In this document: positions 17,442 through 26,323 of the stretch, piece by piece
How the letters are laid out: each line of letters starts with the position of its first letter
Numbering within the stretch: the first letter of the stretch is position 1
NCBI GenBank assembly: GCA_050260775.1
Contig: JBLNCP010000019.1
Span: 1 to 64,000 of the forward strand
Length of the DNA: 64,000 bases
Reading direction: 5' to 3'
From: CALABS01 sp050260775
Lineage (GTDB): Bacteria; Pseudomonadota; Alphaproteobacteria; Rhodospirillales; Magnetospirillaceae
Position numbers and translations under genes: made by a program
The notes under the pieces: generated by a model
Told to the model about the DNA's origin: nothing
Seen by the model: only the letters and a program-made list of their open reading frames with translations
Databases searched by the model: none

Positions 17442-18089
17442 TCACTTGGCGGCCTTTACCGTGCGCACGACGTCGTCCGACAGGGCGGTCAGGCACTTGC
17501 CGGCACCGGCCTGCCAGTCGCTTTCGAACACCGCCGTCATCCCCTCGGCCACATCGGCCCGGGCGGTGCGGGCCTGAGCGAGCGGCTCGATGCCGCCTTG
17601 GAGCACGACCTCGGCACGGCAATGCAGGGTCAGCTGCCAGAAGCCCATGTCGATCCATTCCCAGAACTGGTTGATGCGCGCCTGCACCGGAATGGCCTGG
17701 GCATAACCGGGGTCGTTGGGCCCCAGCACGCGATAGCCGGCCTTGCGGAAGGCCGCCACCAGCGCCTTGGTGGTCGCCGCCGACACACTGTCCTTGTCGT
17801 CCAGCAGCACGTCGCCCAGCGCCTTGCCGAAGCCACCCCGCTTGCGGCCGATGGCGCGGCTGGTCAGCGAGGCGTCCGAGATGCGGTCGTCGGACAGCGA
17901 CGGGATGTCGGGGGTGTGCGGATTGACGGCGAAGCGGCGGACATCCTCGACCTTCTCGATGCGGACGGCCACACCGCTGGTCGGATTCTCGACCGCCGCC
18001 ACGTCGGTGGTGACGACGGAGCGCGAGGTGGCGCATCCGGTCAGAAAAACGACGCCGGCGGTCGCGGCCAGCAGCTTGCGAAACGACAT
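17442..18089 (-). CDS. Putative outer-membrane lipoprotein
   Basis: A 215-residue protein with a lipoprotein signal: charged MSFRKLL, a hydrophobic stretch, and the lipobox VFLTGCATS with the lipidated Cys at about residue 19. The mature part is predicted periplasmic, with mixed alpha/beta character (ATTKALVAAFRKAGYRVLG; VVLQGGIEPLAQARTARADV). It resembles YajG-like or flagellar-associated lipoproteins only loosely, and I do not assign a family. It follows hypX on the same strand after about 55 bases and could be the distal gene of the hydrogenase unit or have its own promoter. Confidence 0.75.
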   Translation of the reverse strand: MSFRKLLAATAGVVFLTGCATSRSVVTTDVAAVENPTSGVAVRIEKVEDVRRFAVNPHTPDIPSLSDDRISDASLTSRAIGRKRGGFGKALGDVLLDDKDSVSAATTKALVAAFRKAGYRVLGPNDPGYAQAIPVQARINQFWEWIDMGFWQLTLHCRAEVVLQGGIEPLAQARTARADVAEGMTAVFESDWQAGAGKCLTALSDDVVRTVKAAK

Positions 18090-18144
18090 GATACCCCCTG
18101 TTGAGTGGTGCTGGGGGTAATCTACCTGGGCGGATAGACGGCTG

Positions 18145-19776
18145 TCACCGCCGATGTCGCGCCAGATACAGCGGCGTGCGGCTCTTCGGCACCTTACGGA
18201 TGAAATTGTACCGGGCGACGTGGTAGCTGGGGTCGAAGCCGTAGAAGTTGAGCTTCATGCGCTCCAGCTCCTCGGCGCGGTAGGCCTCCAGCGGCTTCTC
18301 CGCCTCGTCGGCGAGGCGGGCCAGGCGCTTGGCGGCCAGCCGCTCGTCGAGGCCCGGGTCGGCGGCGAGCGCCGCGGCCATGGCCTCGACCTGGTGGCGG
18401 AACTCGGGGACCGAGGCGCCGAAATGGGTGTCGATCAGGCCGAGCTCGCGCGCTTCCTCGGCGCCCACCGGCAGGCGGGCGTGGACGATGCGGGCGGCGT
18501 GCTCGGCGTCGCAGCGCTTGGGCAGCAGGTAGGTCCAGTATTCCGAGCCGTAGAGATTGCCCATGCCCTTGTAGTGGGGATTGAGCACCACGCCCGAGCG
18601 GGCGGCGACTACGTCGGCGGTCAGGGCCAGGAACACGCCGCCGGCCCCGGCATTGCCCTGCATCGCCGCCACGGTCAGGTGGCTGCCGCAGGTGATGATC
18701 GCGCGGCACAGATCGTCCATGGCGTTGATGGTGCGCCAGGACTCGTCGGCGGGGCTGGCGGCCTCTTCGATGGTCGACAGGTGGATTCCGTTGGACCAGA
18801 AATCCGGCCCGCCCATCAGAACGATCACCTTGGTCGGCCGCCTGGTGGCCTCGACGAAGGCGGCGCGCAGGCGCTCGCACTGGCTGGCTGACATGGCGCC
18901 GTTGTGGAAGGGGAAGTGCAGGTAGCCGGTTCCGGCGCGCTCGTCGTACCAGATGTCGTGGAAGCCGGTGACCTCGGGCAGCGCGGCGGCCCCGGGCAGC
19001 ACCTGCGCCGCCGGCAGCTTGAGCCCGTCCTTGACCCGCATGTGGCCGATCCACACCGCGCCGTCGGCGGTGGCCCGCGCCACCGCGCCGCCCGAGCGGG
19101 CAAGCCAGGCGCCCGGCTGGCCGGTCAGCGTGTCGGCCGGGTGGGCGTCGTGCAGGTACAGCCCACCGTCGAGCAGGCCGGGATTGCCGTCGGCCGAGCG
19201 GATCTTCCTGAGCACGGTGGCGGTGTCGTCGCGCTCCCAGTCGATGGCGCGGTCAGCCTGGCGCATGGCCGGCTTCCAGTAGGACGAGGCAGGCCGGCGG
19301 GGACGCCATTCTTGGCGCGGGGATGACGCATAAATCTCCACCGCCTCCAGCACCGCGGCGACGGCCGCCTCGGTGACCTCGTTGCGGTAGAGGCTCGACT
19401 TGGTGGCGGCGCGCATGGGGAAGGTGCGGCTGGCCCAGACGGGGCCGGCGTCCATCTCCGCCTCGGCCTCCAGCACGGTGACGCCCCAGTGCTCGGCCCC
19501 TTCCAGGATCGCCCAGTCCAGCGCCGAGGGGCCGCGGTCGCCCTCGGGGCCGGGATGGACGATCAAACAGGTGTGGTTCCTCCACACCGCCTCGGGGATG
19601 GCGCGCTTGAGGAAGGGGGCGATGATCAGGTCGGGCTTGGCCAGCGCCACCGCCTCGATGGTCACCGCATCGTTGACGTCGAACTCGATGGTGACGGCGT
19701 GGCCGGCGCGGGTGAGCTCGACCCAGACCCGCTGGGTCAGCGAATTGAAAGAGTGGGTGAGCAGCAGGATGGTCAT
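18145..19776 (-). CDS. hypX: HypX/HoxX hydrogenase maturation protein (CO-ligand synthesis)
   Basis: A 543-residue two-domain protein. The N-terminal half resembles formyltransferases (MTILLLTHSFNSLTQRVWVEL; HPGPEGDRGPSALDWAIL), and the C-terminal half is an enoyl-CoA hydratase/isomerase (crotonase) domain (MGGPDFWSNGIHL; MQGNAGAGGVFLALTADVV). This fusion is diagnostic of HypX. HypX takes the formyl group of formyl-tetrahydrofolate and releases CO for the Fe(CN)2CO centre of [NiFe] hydrogenases under oxic conditions. It is the last hyp gene in the unit, about 140 bases after hypE. Confidence 0.92.
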   Translation of the reverse strand: MTILLLTHSFNSLTQRVWVELTRAGHAVTIEFDVNDAVTIEAVALAKPDLIIAPFLKRAIPEAVWRNHTCLIVHPGPEGDRGPSALDWAILEGAEHWGVTVLEAEAEMDAGPVWASRTFPMRAATKSSLYRNEVTEAAVAAVLEAVEIYASSPRQEWRPRRPASSYWKPAMRQADRAIDWERDDTATVLRKIRSADGNPGLLDGGLYLHDAHPADTLTGQPGAWLARSGGAVARATADGAVWIGHMRVKDGLKLPAAQVLPGAAALPEVTGFHDIWYDERAGTGYLHFPFHNGAMSASQCERLRAAFVEATRRPTKVIVLMGGPDFWSNGIHLSTIEEAASPADESWRTINAMDDLCRAIITCGSHLTVAAMQGNAGAGGVFLALTADVVAARSGVVLNPHYKGMGNLYGSEYWTYLLPKRCDAEHAARIVHARLPVGAEEARELGLIDTHFGASVPEFRHQVEAMAAALAADPGLDERLAAKRLARLADEAEKPLEAYRAEELERMKLNFYGFDPSYHVARYNFIRKVPKSRTPLYLARHRR

Positions 19777-19917
19777 GTCATTGGCCCTCAGGCGCCGGGC
19801 GGGCGCCTCCGCGCCCTTGGCTCACGCGCGAACGCTCGCGCGGGCGCCGCGTGCCCAGCACGCATAGTGAAATTGCCGGCAAAGCCGGCGGGCGCCAGTC
19901 GTCGCTGCGCTCCTCCA

Positions 19918-20967
19918 TCAGCAAATCCTCGGCAGCTGCTCGCCGGCCAGCCAGTCGACCACGCGCATGCCGCCCATGGCGGTTTCCATCTGGACGAAGT
20001 GGTGGGCGTCCTCGCGGCAATGGCCGATCAGCGCCGCGTCGGCGCCGAAGCGGTGGCCGCGCATGATGCCCAGCAGGGTGTCGGCGTCGGTGGGATCGCA
20101 GATGCAAATCAGCTTGCCCTCGTTGGCGACGTAGAGGGGATCGAGGCCCAGCAGCTCGCAGGCACCGCGCACCTGCGGCTTCACCGGTACCGCGGTCTCC
20201 TTGATCATCATGCCGACCCGGGACTGGGCGGCGATCTCGTTCAGCGTCGCCGCCAGCCCGCCGCGGGTGGGGTCGCGCAGGACCCGGATGCCCGGGCACG
20301 CCGCCACCATCTCGGCCACCATTGTGTGCAGCGGCGCCGAATCGGACAGGATCTCGGTCTCGAACTCCAGGCCTTCGCGCTTGCTCATCACCGCGACACC
20401 GTGGTCGCCCATGGTGCCCGACACCAGGATGGCATCGCCGGCCCGCGCCCGGTCGCCCGAGATCACCACGCCCGCCGGCACCAGGCCGATGCCGGCGGTG
20501 GTGATGAAGATGCCGTCGCCCTTGCCCTTCTCCACTACCTTGGTGTCGCCGGTGACCACCGGCACGCCGGCTTCCCTGGAGGCGCGCGCCATGGAATCGA
20601 CGATGAACTTGAGCTCGGCCAGCGGGAAGCCTTCCTCGATGATGAAGCCGGCCGACAGCGACAACGGCCGGGCACCGGCCATGGCCACGTCGTTGACGGT
20701 GCCGTGGACGGCCAGCGAGCCGATGTCGCCGCCCGGGAACACCAGCGGATGGATGACATAGCCGTCGGTGGTCATCACCATGCGCCCGCCCGGCACGTCG
20801 AACGCCGCCTGGTCGTTACCCTGGTTCAATGCCTCGTTGTCGAAGGCGGCGACGAACAACTCGTCCACCAGCTGCGCCATGGCGCGCCCGCCGCCGCCGT
20901 GGGTGAGGTCGACGCGGCCCGACTTGATGTCGAGGGGACGGGGATGGGTCCGGCGGGGAAGGGTCAT
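19918..20967 (-). CDS. hypE: Hydrogenase maturation protein HypE
   Basis: A 349-residue PurM-like ATP-dependent dehydratase. It has LTHGGGGRAMAQLVDELF, the FPGGDIGSLAVHGTVNDVAMAGA nucleotide-binding region, TGDTKVVEKGKGDG and LRDPTRGGLAATLNE. It ends in the conserved PRIC, whose last Cys carries the carboxamido group supplied by HypF and is dehydrated to thiocyanate. The CN ligand is then passed to iron on HypCD. It is separated from hypD by repeat cluster C. Confidence 0.95.
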   Translation of the reverse strand: MTLPRRTHPRPLDIKSGRVDLTHGGGGRAMAQLVDELFVAAFDNEALNQGNDQAAFDVPGGRMVMTTDGYVIHPLVFPGGDIGSLAVHGTVNDVAMAGARPLSLSAGFIIEEGFPLAELKFIVDSMARASREAGVPVVTGDTKVVEKGKGDGIFITTAGIGLVPAGVVISGDRARAGDAILVSGTMGDHGVAVMSKREGLEFETEILSDSAPLHTMVAEMVAACPGIRVLRDPTRGGLAATLNEIAAQSRVGMMIKETAVPVKPQVRGACELLGLDPLYVANEGKLICICDPTDADTLLGIMRGHRFGADAALIGHCREDAHHFVQMETAMGGMRVVDWLAGEQLPRIC

Positions 20968-20985
20968 GCAGCGGCTCCGATCATG

Positions 20986-21120
20986 CTCCCTCCCCCGCGC
21001 TCGGCGCGGGGGAGGGTCGGGGTGGGGGCCCGAGCGTCAGCGAGGGAGGGGTGGCCGGCACCTTCGGCTGCGCCGAAGGCCCCCACCCCGACCCTCCCCC
21101 GGCGCAGCCGGGGGAGGGAG
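20986..21120. repeat. GC hairpin repeats, cluster C (inverted pair)
   Basis: Two units in opposite orientation between hypD and hypE. The first is CCCTCCCCCGCGC, loop, G-rich arm and GTCGGGGTGGGGGCC. The second is GGCCCCCACCCCGACCCT, then a GGC-loop-GCC hairpin. About 40 bases separate them and include a further palindrome (CCTTCGGCTGCGCCGAAGG). They sit inside a run of co-directional hyp genes, so they would be present in the mRNA. Confidence 0.8.
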
Positions 21121-21130
21121 AGATCACCAA

Positions 21131-22258
21131 TCATGAGGCACTCCTGAACCGCCCATACGTCCAGTGCGCGGCACAGGCACCCTCGGCCGAGACCATGCAG
21201 GAGCCCATGGGGTTCTCGGGCGTGCACACGGTGCCGAACAGCTTGCAGTCGGTCGGCTTCTTGACGCCCCTCAGGATGGCGCCGCATTCGCAGGCCTTGT
21301 TGTCGGCGACGCTGTCGGCGGGCACGTCCCAGCGGCGTTCGGCGTCCCAGGCGGCGTAGGGCTGCTTGATGCGCAGCGCCGAATAGGGCACCAGCCCAAG
21401 GCCGCGCCATTCGAAGCTCTTCCTGAGTTCGAACACCTCGGCCACCAGCGCCTTGGCCTTCTCGTTGCCGTCGCGGGTGACGGCGCGCGAAAACTCGTTC
21501 TCGACCTCGTGGCGGCCGTCGTTGACCTGGCGCACCAGCATCAGGATCGCCTGCATGACATCCAGGGGTTCGAAGCCGGCGATCACCACCGGGCGGGCGT
21601 ATTCCTCCGCGAAGTACTCGTAGGGGGCCGACCCGATGACGGTGGAGACGTGGGCGGGGCCGATGAAGGCATCGAGCTTGACGGTGCCGAGCTCGCGCAC
21701 CTCGGGGGAATCGAGGATCTGGGTGATGGCCGAGGGCGTCAGCACGTGGTTGCAGAACACCGAGAAGTTCTCCAGGCCCATGGCCTGGGCCTGCTTGATC
21801 GCCACCGCGGTGGGCGGCGTGGTGGTCTCGAAGCCGATGGCGAAGAACACCACCTGGCGGCCGGGATTGGCCTGGGCCAGCTTGAGCGCGTCCATGGTGG
21901 AATAGACCATGCGCACGTCGCAGCCCTCGGCCTTGGCCTTCAGGAGCGACAGCCGCTTCGAGCCCGGCACCCGCAGCATGTCGCCGTAGGTGCACAGCGT
22001 CACGTTCTCCTGCCGCGCCAGCCAGATGGCGGCGTCGATACGCCCCACCGGCAGCACGCACACCGGGCAGCCGGGACCGTGGATCATGCGCACGTTGGCG
22101 GGCAGCAGGTCCTCGAGGCCGTAGCGGCTGATGGCGTGGGTGTGGCCGCCGCAGAACTCCATGATGTGGTAGGCGCGCGCCGGATCGGCCTCGGCGGCGA
22201 TGGCCTTGGCGAGGCCGCGGGCGACCTGGCCGTCCCGGAACTCGTCGATGTACTTCAT
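21131..22258 (-). CDS. hypD: Hydrogenase maturation protein HypD
   Basis: A 375-residue iron-sulfur scaffold. It contains FCGGHTHAISRYGLEDLLP, GPGCPVCVLP, FFAIGFETTTPPTAVA and the C-terminal [4Fe-4S] cysteines in ACECGAILRGVKKPTDCKLF and CTPENPMGSCMVS. HypD with HypC binds the iron on which CN and CO are assembled. Its start overlaps the hypC stop by four bases (ATGA), indicating translational coupling. Confidence 0.95.
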   Translation of the reverse strand: MKYIDEFRDGQVARGLAKAIAAEADPARAYHIMEFCGGHTHAISRYGLEDLLPANVRMIHGPGCPVCVLPVGRIDAAIWLARQENVTLCTYGDMLRVPGSKRLSLLKAKAEGCDVRMVYSTMDALKLAQANPGRQVVFFAIGFETTTPPTAVAIKQAQAMGLENFSVFCNHVLTPSAITQILDSPEVRELGTVKLDAFIGPAHVSTVIGSAPYEYFAEEYARPVVIAGFEPLDVMQAILMLVRQVNDGRHEVENEFSRAVTRDGNEKAKALVAEVFELRKSFEWRGLGLVPYSALRIKQPYAAWDAERRWDVPADSVADNKACECGAILRGVKKPTDCKLFGTVCTPENPMGSCMVSAEGACAAHWTYGRFRSAS

Positions 22259-22488
22259 GCGTTTTCCTGGGCGAGCTCGCCCATCTCGGCGAACAACGCC
22301 AGGGTCTTGGCCGCCTCCTCGGGATCGACCTTGGTCAGCGCGTAGCCGACATGGACGATGACGTAGTCACCGGGCCCCACGTCCGAGACCAGGGCCAGCG
22401 AGACGGTCTTGGTGACGCCGCCCAGGTTGACCTTGGCCGTGTCGTCCTCGAACACCTCGGTGACCAGTGCAGGCAGGGCGAGACACAT
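22255..22488 (-). CDS. hypC: Hydrogenase maturation chaperone HypC
   Basis: A 77-residue chaperone with the essential N-terminal Cys in MCLALPALV and the small OB-like core (KVNLGGVTKTVSLALV; PGDYVIVHVGYAL). HypC carries iron with HypD and delivers it to the hydrogenase large-subunit precursor. It lies eight bases after hypF and overlaps hypD. A second HypC-family gene (hupF) is at 26.1 kb. Confidence 0.93.
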   Translation of the reverse strand: MCLALPALVTEVFEDDTAKVNLGGVTKTVSLALVSDVGPGDYVIVHVGYALTKVDPEEAAKTLALFAEMGELAQENA

Positions 22489-22496
22489 GGGAAACC

Positions 22497-23570
22497 TTAC
22501 TCCTCGGTCAGCGCGGCGATCCAGGCCTGGCCCAAAGACAGCCCGGCGTCGCCCGGCGACGCCTTGACGGCGGTCAGGGCGGTAAGCCCCCGCTGGGCCA
22601 GGGCCGGCACCAGCCCGGCGGTCAGGACCTTATTGAAGAAGCAGCCGCCTCCCAGCGCCACGGTGCGCACTCCGGTCTCCTCGGCGGCCCAGGCGCACCA
22701 GTCGGCGAAGGCGGCGATCAGGGTGCCGTGGAACAGGTTGGCACCCTCGGCGGCGTCGCCGCAAGTGGTCAGGTGGGCAAGCAGCGGCAGCAGGTCGAGG
22801 ACGCCGTTCTCCATCCGCCAACCGCCTTCGAGCACGGTGGGGATGGTGACCATGCGCTCCAGCGCCATGGGGGCCTGGCCCTCGAATTCCGACACCAGAT
22901 GGACGCCCAGCAGGCCGCAGGCGGCATCGAACAGGCGGCCGGCCGAGGAGGTGAGGGGGCTGTTGATGCCCTTCTCCAGCACGGTGGACAGCATGCGGGC
23001 GGCGGGGATGGCGGAAAAGCGTGAGGCGATCTCGCCGCCCCGGCCCATGCGATGCAGCGCCGCCGCGGCCATGCGCCACGGTTCGCGCGAGGCGGCGTCG
23101 CCCCCCGGCTGCGCCATCTCGGCCAGGTGCCCGAGGCGGCGATAGCGCGGACCGTCGCACAGCAGCAACTCGCCGCCCCAGGCCTCGCGGTTGGGCCCCA
23201 GCCCGAGGCCGTCCAGCGACAGCGCCAGCAGCGGCGCATCGTGGCCGTGCTCGGCGGCGATGGCGGCACCGTGGGCGTGGTGGTGCTGCACCGGGACGGC
23301 GGGCAGGTCGAGCGCCTGGGCGAAGCGGGTGCAGTGAAAGTCGGGGTGCAGGTCGTGGGCGACGCGCACCGGGGTGACGCCCAGCTCGGCCACCATGCGG
23401 GCCAGCGAGGCCTCGAAGGCGGCGATGGCTTCGGGCGTGCCGAGGTCGCCGTGCACCGGCGACAGAAAGGCTTCGGCGCCCCGGGTGACGCAGATGGTGT
23501 TCTTGAGGAAGGCGCCGACGGCGAGCACCGAGGGCACGGCGCGGGGCAGCGGGATGGGGGTCAGGGTCAT
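22497..23570 (-). CDS. hypF: HypF-like carbamoyltransferase, C-terminal (Kae1-like) domain only
   Basis: A 357-residue protein matching only the C-terminal half of HypF. It has the metal-binding VQHHHAHGAAIAAEHG, SLDGLGLGPNREAWGGELLL and VALGGGCFFNKVL of the Kae1/TsaD-like fold. Canonical HypF is about 750 residues and begins with acylphosphatase, zinc-finger and YrdC-like domains that generate carbamoyl-AMP from carbamoyl phosphate; all are missing. A GGGAGGT Shine-Dalgarno precedes the ATG of MTLTPIPLPR, so this is a genuine short gene and not a broken frame. The sequence upstream is repeat cluster D and hypB. Short HypF forms have been described in Ralstonia. Full function probably needs another HypF. 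Confidence 0.88.
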   Translation of the reverse strand: MTLTPIPLPRAVPSVLAVGAFLKNTICVTRGAEAFLSPVHGDLGTPEAIAAFEASLARMVAELGVTPVRVAHDLHPDFHCTRFAQALDLPAVPVQHHHAHGAAIAAEHGHDAPLLALSLDGLGLGPNREAWGGELLLCDGPRYRRLGHLAEMAQPGGDAASREPWRMAAAALHRMGRGGEIASRFSAIPAARMLSTVLEKGINSPLTSSAGRLFDAACGLLGVHLVSEFEGQAPMALERMVTIPTVLEGGWRMENGVLDLLPLLAHLTTCGDAAEGANLFHGTLIAAFADWCAWAAEETGVRTVALGGGCFFNKVLTAGLVPALAQRGLTALTAVKASPGDAGLSLGQAWIAALTEE

Positions 23571-23584
23571 CGGCACCTCCCATT

Positions 23585-23680
23585 GCCCCCACCCCAACCC
23601 TCCCCCAGCCGAGCTGGGGGAGGGGGAACGGGCGGGAGTTCCCTCCCCCGGCTGTGCCGGGGGAGGGTTAGGGTGGGGGC
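23585..23680. repeat. GC hairpin repeats, cluster D (inverted pair)
   Basis: Two units in inverted orientation between hypB and hypF. The first is GCCCCCACCCCAACCCTC with an AGC-CGA-GCT loop. The second has a GGC-TGT-GCC loop and a GTTAGGGTGGGGGC tail. The loop-closing triplets differ between units but stay complementary, so pairing is conserved while sequence changes. Confidence 0.8.
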
Positions 23681-23694
23681 TGATGTCGCCGCCA

Positions 23695-24636
23695 TCACAG
23701 GCTCGCCTTGGCCGCCGCCAGCTTGGCTTCCAAACTGGCGATGCGCTGGGTCACGGCGCGGCGGCGGCCCTCGGTGATCCAGGCCAGCCACTCGTCGAAG
23801 CCTTCGCCGGTGCGGGCCGACAGCCTGAGCACCACGATGTCCGGGTTCACGCGCCGCGCGTTCACGATGCACTTCTCCACGTCGAAATCGAGGTGCGGCA
23901 GCAGGTCGACCTTGTTGAGGATCATCATGCCGGCGGCGTGGAACATGTCGGGGTACTTCAGCGGCTTGTCCTCGCCCTCGGTTACCGACAGGATCGCGAC
24001 CTTGTAGGCCTCGCCGAGGTCGAAGGCGGCCGGGCACACCAGGTTGCCGACGTTCTCGATGAACAGCACCGAGTCATCGGCCGGCGTGAGCCGCGCCAGT
24101 GCGGTCTCGACCATGTGGGCGTCGAGGTGGCAGCCCTTGCCGGTGTTGATCTGCAAGGCCGGCGCCCCGGTGGCGCGGATGCGGTCGGCGTCGTTGCTGG
24201 TCTGCTGGTCGCCCTCGATCACCGCGACCGGGAAGCGGCCCTTGAGCTCGGTGATGGTGCGGCACAGCAGCGTGGTCTTGCCCGAGCCGGGGCTGGAAAC
24301 CAGGTTCAGCGCGAAGATGCCGCGCTCGGCCAACGCGGCGCGGTTGCGGCCGGCGTGGTCGTTGTTGTGGCCCAGGATGTCCTGCTCGATCTGCAGGATG
24401 CGGGTCTGGCTCAGGCCGGGGACGTGGACGCCGGCGATGCCGGTGCCGTAATGGACGTCGCCGCCATGGCCGTGATCGTGGTTATGGTCGTGCTGATGAT
24501 CGTGGCCATGGTCATGGTCATGGTCATGGTGGTGGTCGTGACCGTGGGGGCCGTGATGGTGATGATGGTGGTGGTTGTGATGGTGGTTGTGGGCGCCTTC
24601 CACCTTGCTGTCGCCGCAGCCGCAGACCGTGCACAT
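23695..24636 (-). CDS. hypB: Hydrogenase nickel-incorporation GTPase HypB, His-rich
   Basis: A 313-residue SIMIBI GTPase. It starts MCTVCGCGDSK (high-affinity N-terminal metal site). A histidine-rich stretch of about 26 His within 50 residues, mixed with Asp and Gly, follows. The G domain has Walker A VSSPGSGKTTLL, VIEGDQQTSNDADRI, ENVGNLVCP and LNKVDLL. HypB with HypA inserts Ni into hydrogenase precursors, and His-rich forms also store Ni. The ATG at 24636 is fixed by the MCTVC motif and shares one base with the hypA stop (TGATG). Confidence 0.95.
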   Translation of the reverse strand: MCTVCGCGDSKVEGAHNHHHNHHHHHHHGPHGHDHHHDHDHDHGHDHQHDHNHDHGHGGDVHYGTGIAGVHVPGLSQTRILQIEQDILGHNNDHAGRNRAALAERGIFALNLVSSPGSGKTTLLCRTITELKGRFPVAVIEGDQQTSNDADRIRATGAPALQINTGKGCHLDAHMVETALARLTPADDSVLFIENVGNLVCPAAFDLGEAYKVAILSVTEGEDKPLKYPDMFHAAGMMILNKVDLLPHLDFDVEKCIVNARRVNPDIVVLRLSARTGEGFDEWLAWITEGRRRAVTQRIASLEAKLAAAKASL

Positions 24637-24980
24637 CACTCGACCTCCAGTTCCTTGATCCGCATCTCCTCGCCGGCGGTGACGGACAGCTTGAAGCCGC
24701 CGCAGCGCGGGCAGGGGTCGTAGCGCTTCGCCACGGCCACGGTGTCCTCGCAATCCAGGCAATAGGCGCGGCCGGGAACCCGCACGATCTCCATCACCGC
24801 CTCGGCGGCCACCGGCGAGCCCTTGGCCACGGCCCCGAAGCAGAACAGCATGGATTCGGGGTCCACCTGGGAAAGTTCGCCGATTTCCAGCCACACCGTC
24901 TTGACCTTGGCGAAGCCGTGCTGCACCGCCTGCTCCTCCAGGATGCGCACCACGCCTTCGGTCAGTGACATCTCATGCAT
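24636..24980 (-). CDS. hypA: Hydrogenase nickel chaperone HypA
   Basis: A 114-residue protein with the Ni-binding N-terminus MHEMSLTEG (His2) and a zinc site made of two CxxC pairs (CLDC and CPRC). It delivers Ni to the large subunit together with HypB. It lies directly downstream of hupK, with only three bases between the two genes, and its stop overlaps the hypB start. Confidence 0.95.
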   Translation of the reverse strand: MHEMSLTEGVVRILEEQAVQHGFAKVKTVWLEIGELSQVDPESMLFCFGAVAKGSPVAAEAVMEIVRVPGRAYCLDCEDTVAVAKRYDPCPRCGGFKLSVTAGEEMRIKELEVE

Positions 24981-24983
24981 CGG

Positions 24984-26081
24984 CTACTCCAGAGCCACGG
25001 TGCAGGTCACACAGGGATCGAGCGCCTGCGCCAGAAACTCGGCCCGGCGCACCAGTCCGGCATCGGCATGGGCCCCGAGCAGGCCGTGGACCAGCGGGCC
25101 GGCCGGATGGAAATTCCATTCGGTGGGAGCCAGGATCTGATAGCGCTTCACCCGCCCATCCTCCAACTCGACACGGTGGGCCAAAAGCCCCCGCGCCGCC
25201 TCGATCAGGCCGACGCCGGTTCCGTCCCCCGCGCCGTCGGCAAGACCGGCGGCCGGCATCGCGTCCGCGCCGAAATCCTGCACGATCCGGTCCAGTTCGT
25301 GCAACGACGACTCGGTCTCGACCAGGCGTGCCGCCAGGCGGGCGAGCAGGCCGTTGCCGAATTCGCCCATCAATCCGGCCAGCAGCGGATGGGCCGCGCG
25401 GCGCGCCAGCGGGCCGGTCTCGTAGCCGCCCTCCGGCCGCGCCACATAGCTGCCGTCCTCGTCCCCCGCCAGCCGTTCCGCCATGTCGGCGGGGCCGCCG
25501 GCCGGCATCGGACGGAAGGTGGTGGCGCCGAACCCGGCCAATCCCTCGTCCAAAATCGTGGCGAACAGGCGGGCGGCCGGGGTGGTGGCCCTCGCCACCC
25601 AATCGCGGAAGGCACCGACATCGGCCAACACCGTCTCGGGAGCGGCCCCCAGCAGCGAGGCCAATACCATCCGGCCGCGCGCGACCGCCGACGCGTCACC
25701 CTTCACGGCGGCGACCATGGCGACACGCAGATCCTTGGCGGCGGCAAGGTCGGCCGGGGCGCCGATCTGGGCCGGCCAGTCCCGCAGCATGCCGAGCCCC
25801 AGCTCGGAGACGGTCTCGGCGAGGACGGCAGCCTGTCGTGCCTTGCTGTGGTTGGGCGAGGGGGGGCAGGCGGCGGCGCCTTCCACCGCGGCGATGCAGG
25901 CCTGCCGCTGGGCGGTGCCGCACAGCGAGAAGACGGTGGGCAGCAGGACCGCGACCTCGTGGGGCTTGCGTCCGGCGAACAGGCGCGAGGCATGAACCAG
26001 CCGCGTCGATCCCACCCGCACGCCGGAGACCTTGGTCCCGGAGACCTTGAGGGTGATGGAGATGCGCGCCTCGGGCAGCAT
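24984..26081 (-). CDS. hupK: HupK/HoxV-like hydrogenase assembly protein
   Basis: A 365-residue protein distantly related to [NiFe] hydrogenase large subunits. It retains FSLCGTAQRQAC in the position of the N-terminal Cys motif and ends in LDPCVTCTVALE, like the C-terminal CxxC, plus APTEWNFHPAGPLVHGLLG. HupK/HoxV proteins are scaffolds that pass the Fe(CN)2CO unit to the large subunit in aerobic hydrogenase synthesis. The start is either this ATG (MLPEARISITL) or a GTG nine bases upstream that overlaps the hupF stop (GTGA). I chose the ATG for its better-spaced AGG. Confidence 0.82.
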   Translation of the reverse strand: MLPEARISITLKVSGTKVSGVRVGSTRLVHASRLFAGRKPHEVAVLLPTVFSLCGTAQRQACIAAVEGAAACPPSPNHSKARQAAVLAETVSELGLGMLRDWPAQIGAPADLAAAKDLRVAMVAAVKGDASAVARGRMVLASLLGAAPETVLADVGAFRDWVARATTPAARLFATILDEGLAGFGATTFRPMPAGGPADMAERLAGDEDGSYVARPEGGYETGPLARRAAHPLLAGLMGEFGNGLLARLAARLVETESSLHELDRIVQDFGADAMPAAGLADGAGDGTGVGLIEAARGLLAHRVELEDGRVKRYQILAPTEWNFHPAGPLVHGLLGAHADAGLVRRAEFLAQALDPCVTCTVALE

Positions 26082-26086
26082 CGGCG

Positions 26087-26320
26087 TCACGCCTGGCCGT
26101 TGGCAAGGACCTCGGACAGATAGTCGAGCGCGGCCAGGGCCGTCTCCTCCGGCACCTTCTCGGCGGCGAAGGTGCCGCCGGCGCCCAGGATGACGTAGTC
26201 GCCCACCGCCACCTCGTCGGCCACCAGCATCAGGCTGCACTGGCGGGTGATGCCGAACGCCTCGACGGTGGCGACCTCACCCTCGATCGCGACGATGCGG
26301 GACGGGACCGCCATGCACAT
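26087..26320 (-). CDS. hupF: HypC-family chaperone HupF
   Basis: A 77-residue HypC paralogue starting MCMAVPSRIVAIEGEVATVE, with the conserved Cys2 and the GDYVILGAGGTFA core. HupF protects or escorts the large subunit under oxic conditions in rhizobia and Ralstonia (HoxL). It sits between hupD and hupK, the usual order, and differs clearly from hypC at 22.3 kb. Confidence 0.9.
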   Translation of the reverse strand: MCMAVPSRIVAIEGEVATVEAFGITRQCSLMLVADEVAVGDYVILGAGGTFAAEKVPEETALAALDYLSEVLANGQA

Positions 26321-26323
26321 GGG

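Noticed and set aside
20986..21120. Transcription terminator between hypD and hypE
   Set aside because: The hairpins are members of the dispersed repeat family, lack a poly-T tract and sit among co-directional functional partners.
24470..24600. CAT/GGT-type simple repeat on the plus strand
   Set aside because: It encodes the histidine-rich metal-binding segment of HypB on the minus strand, so it is coding and not a free microsatellite.
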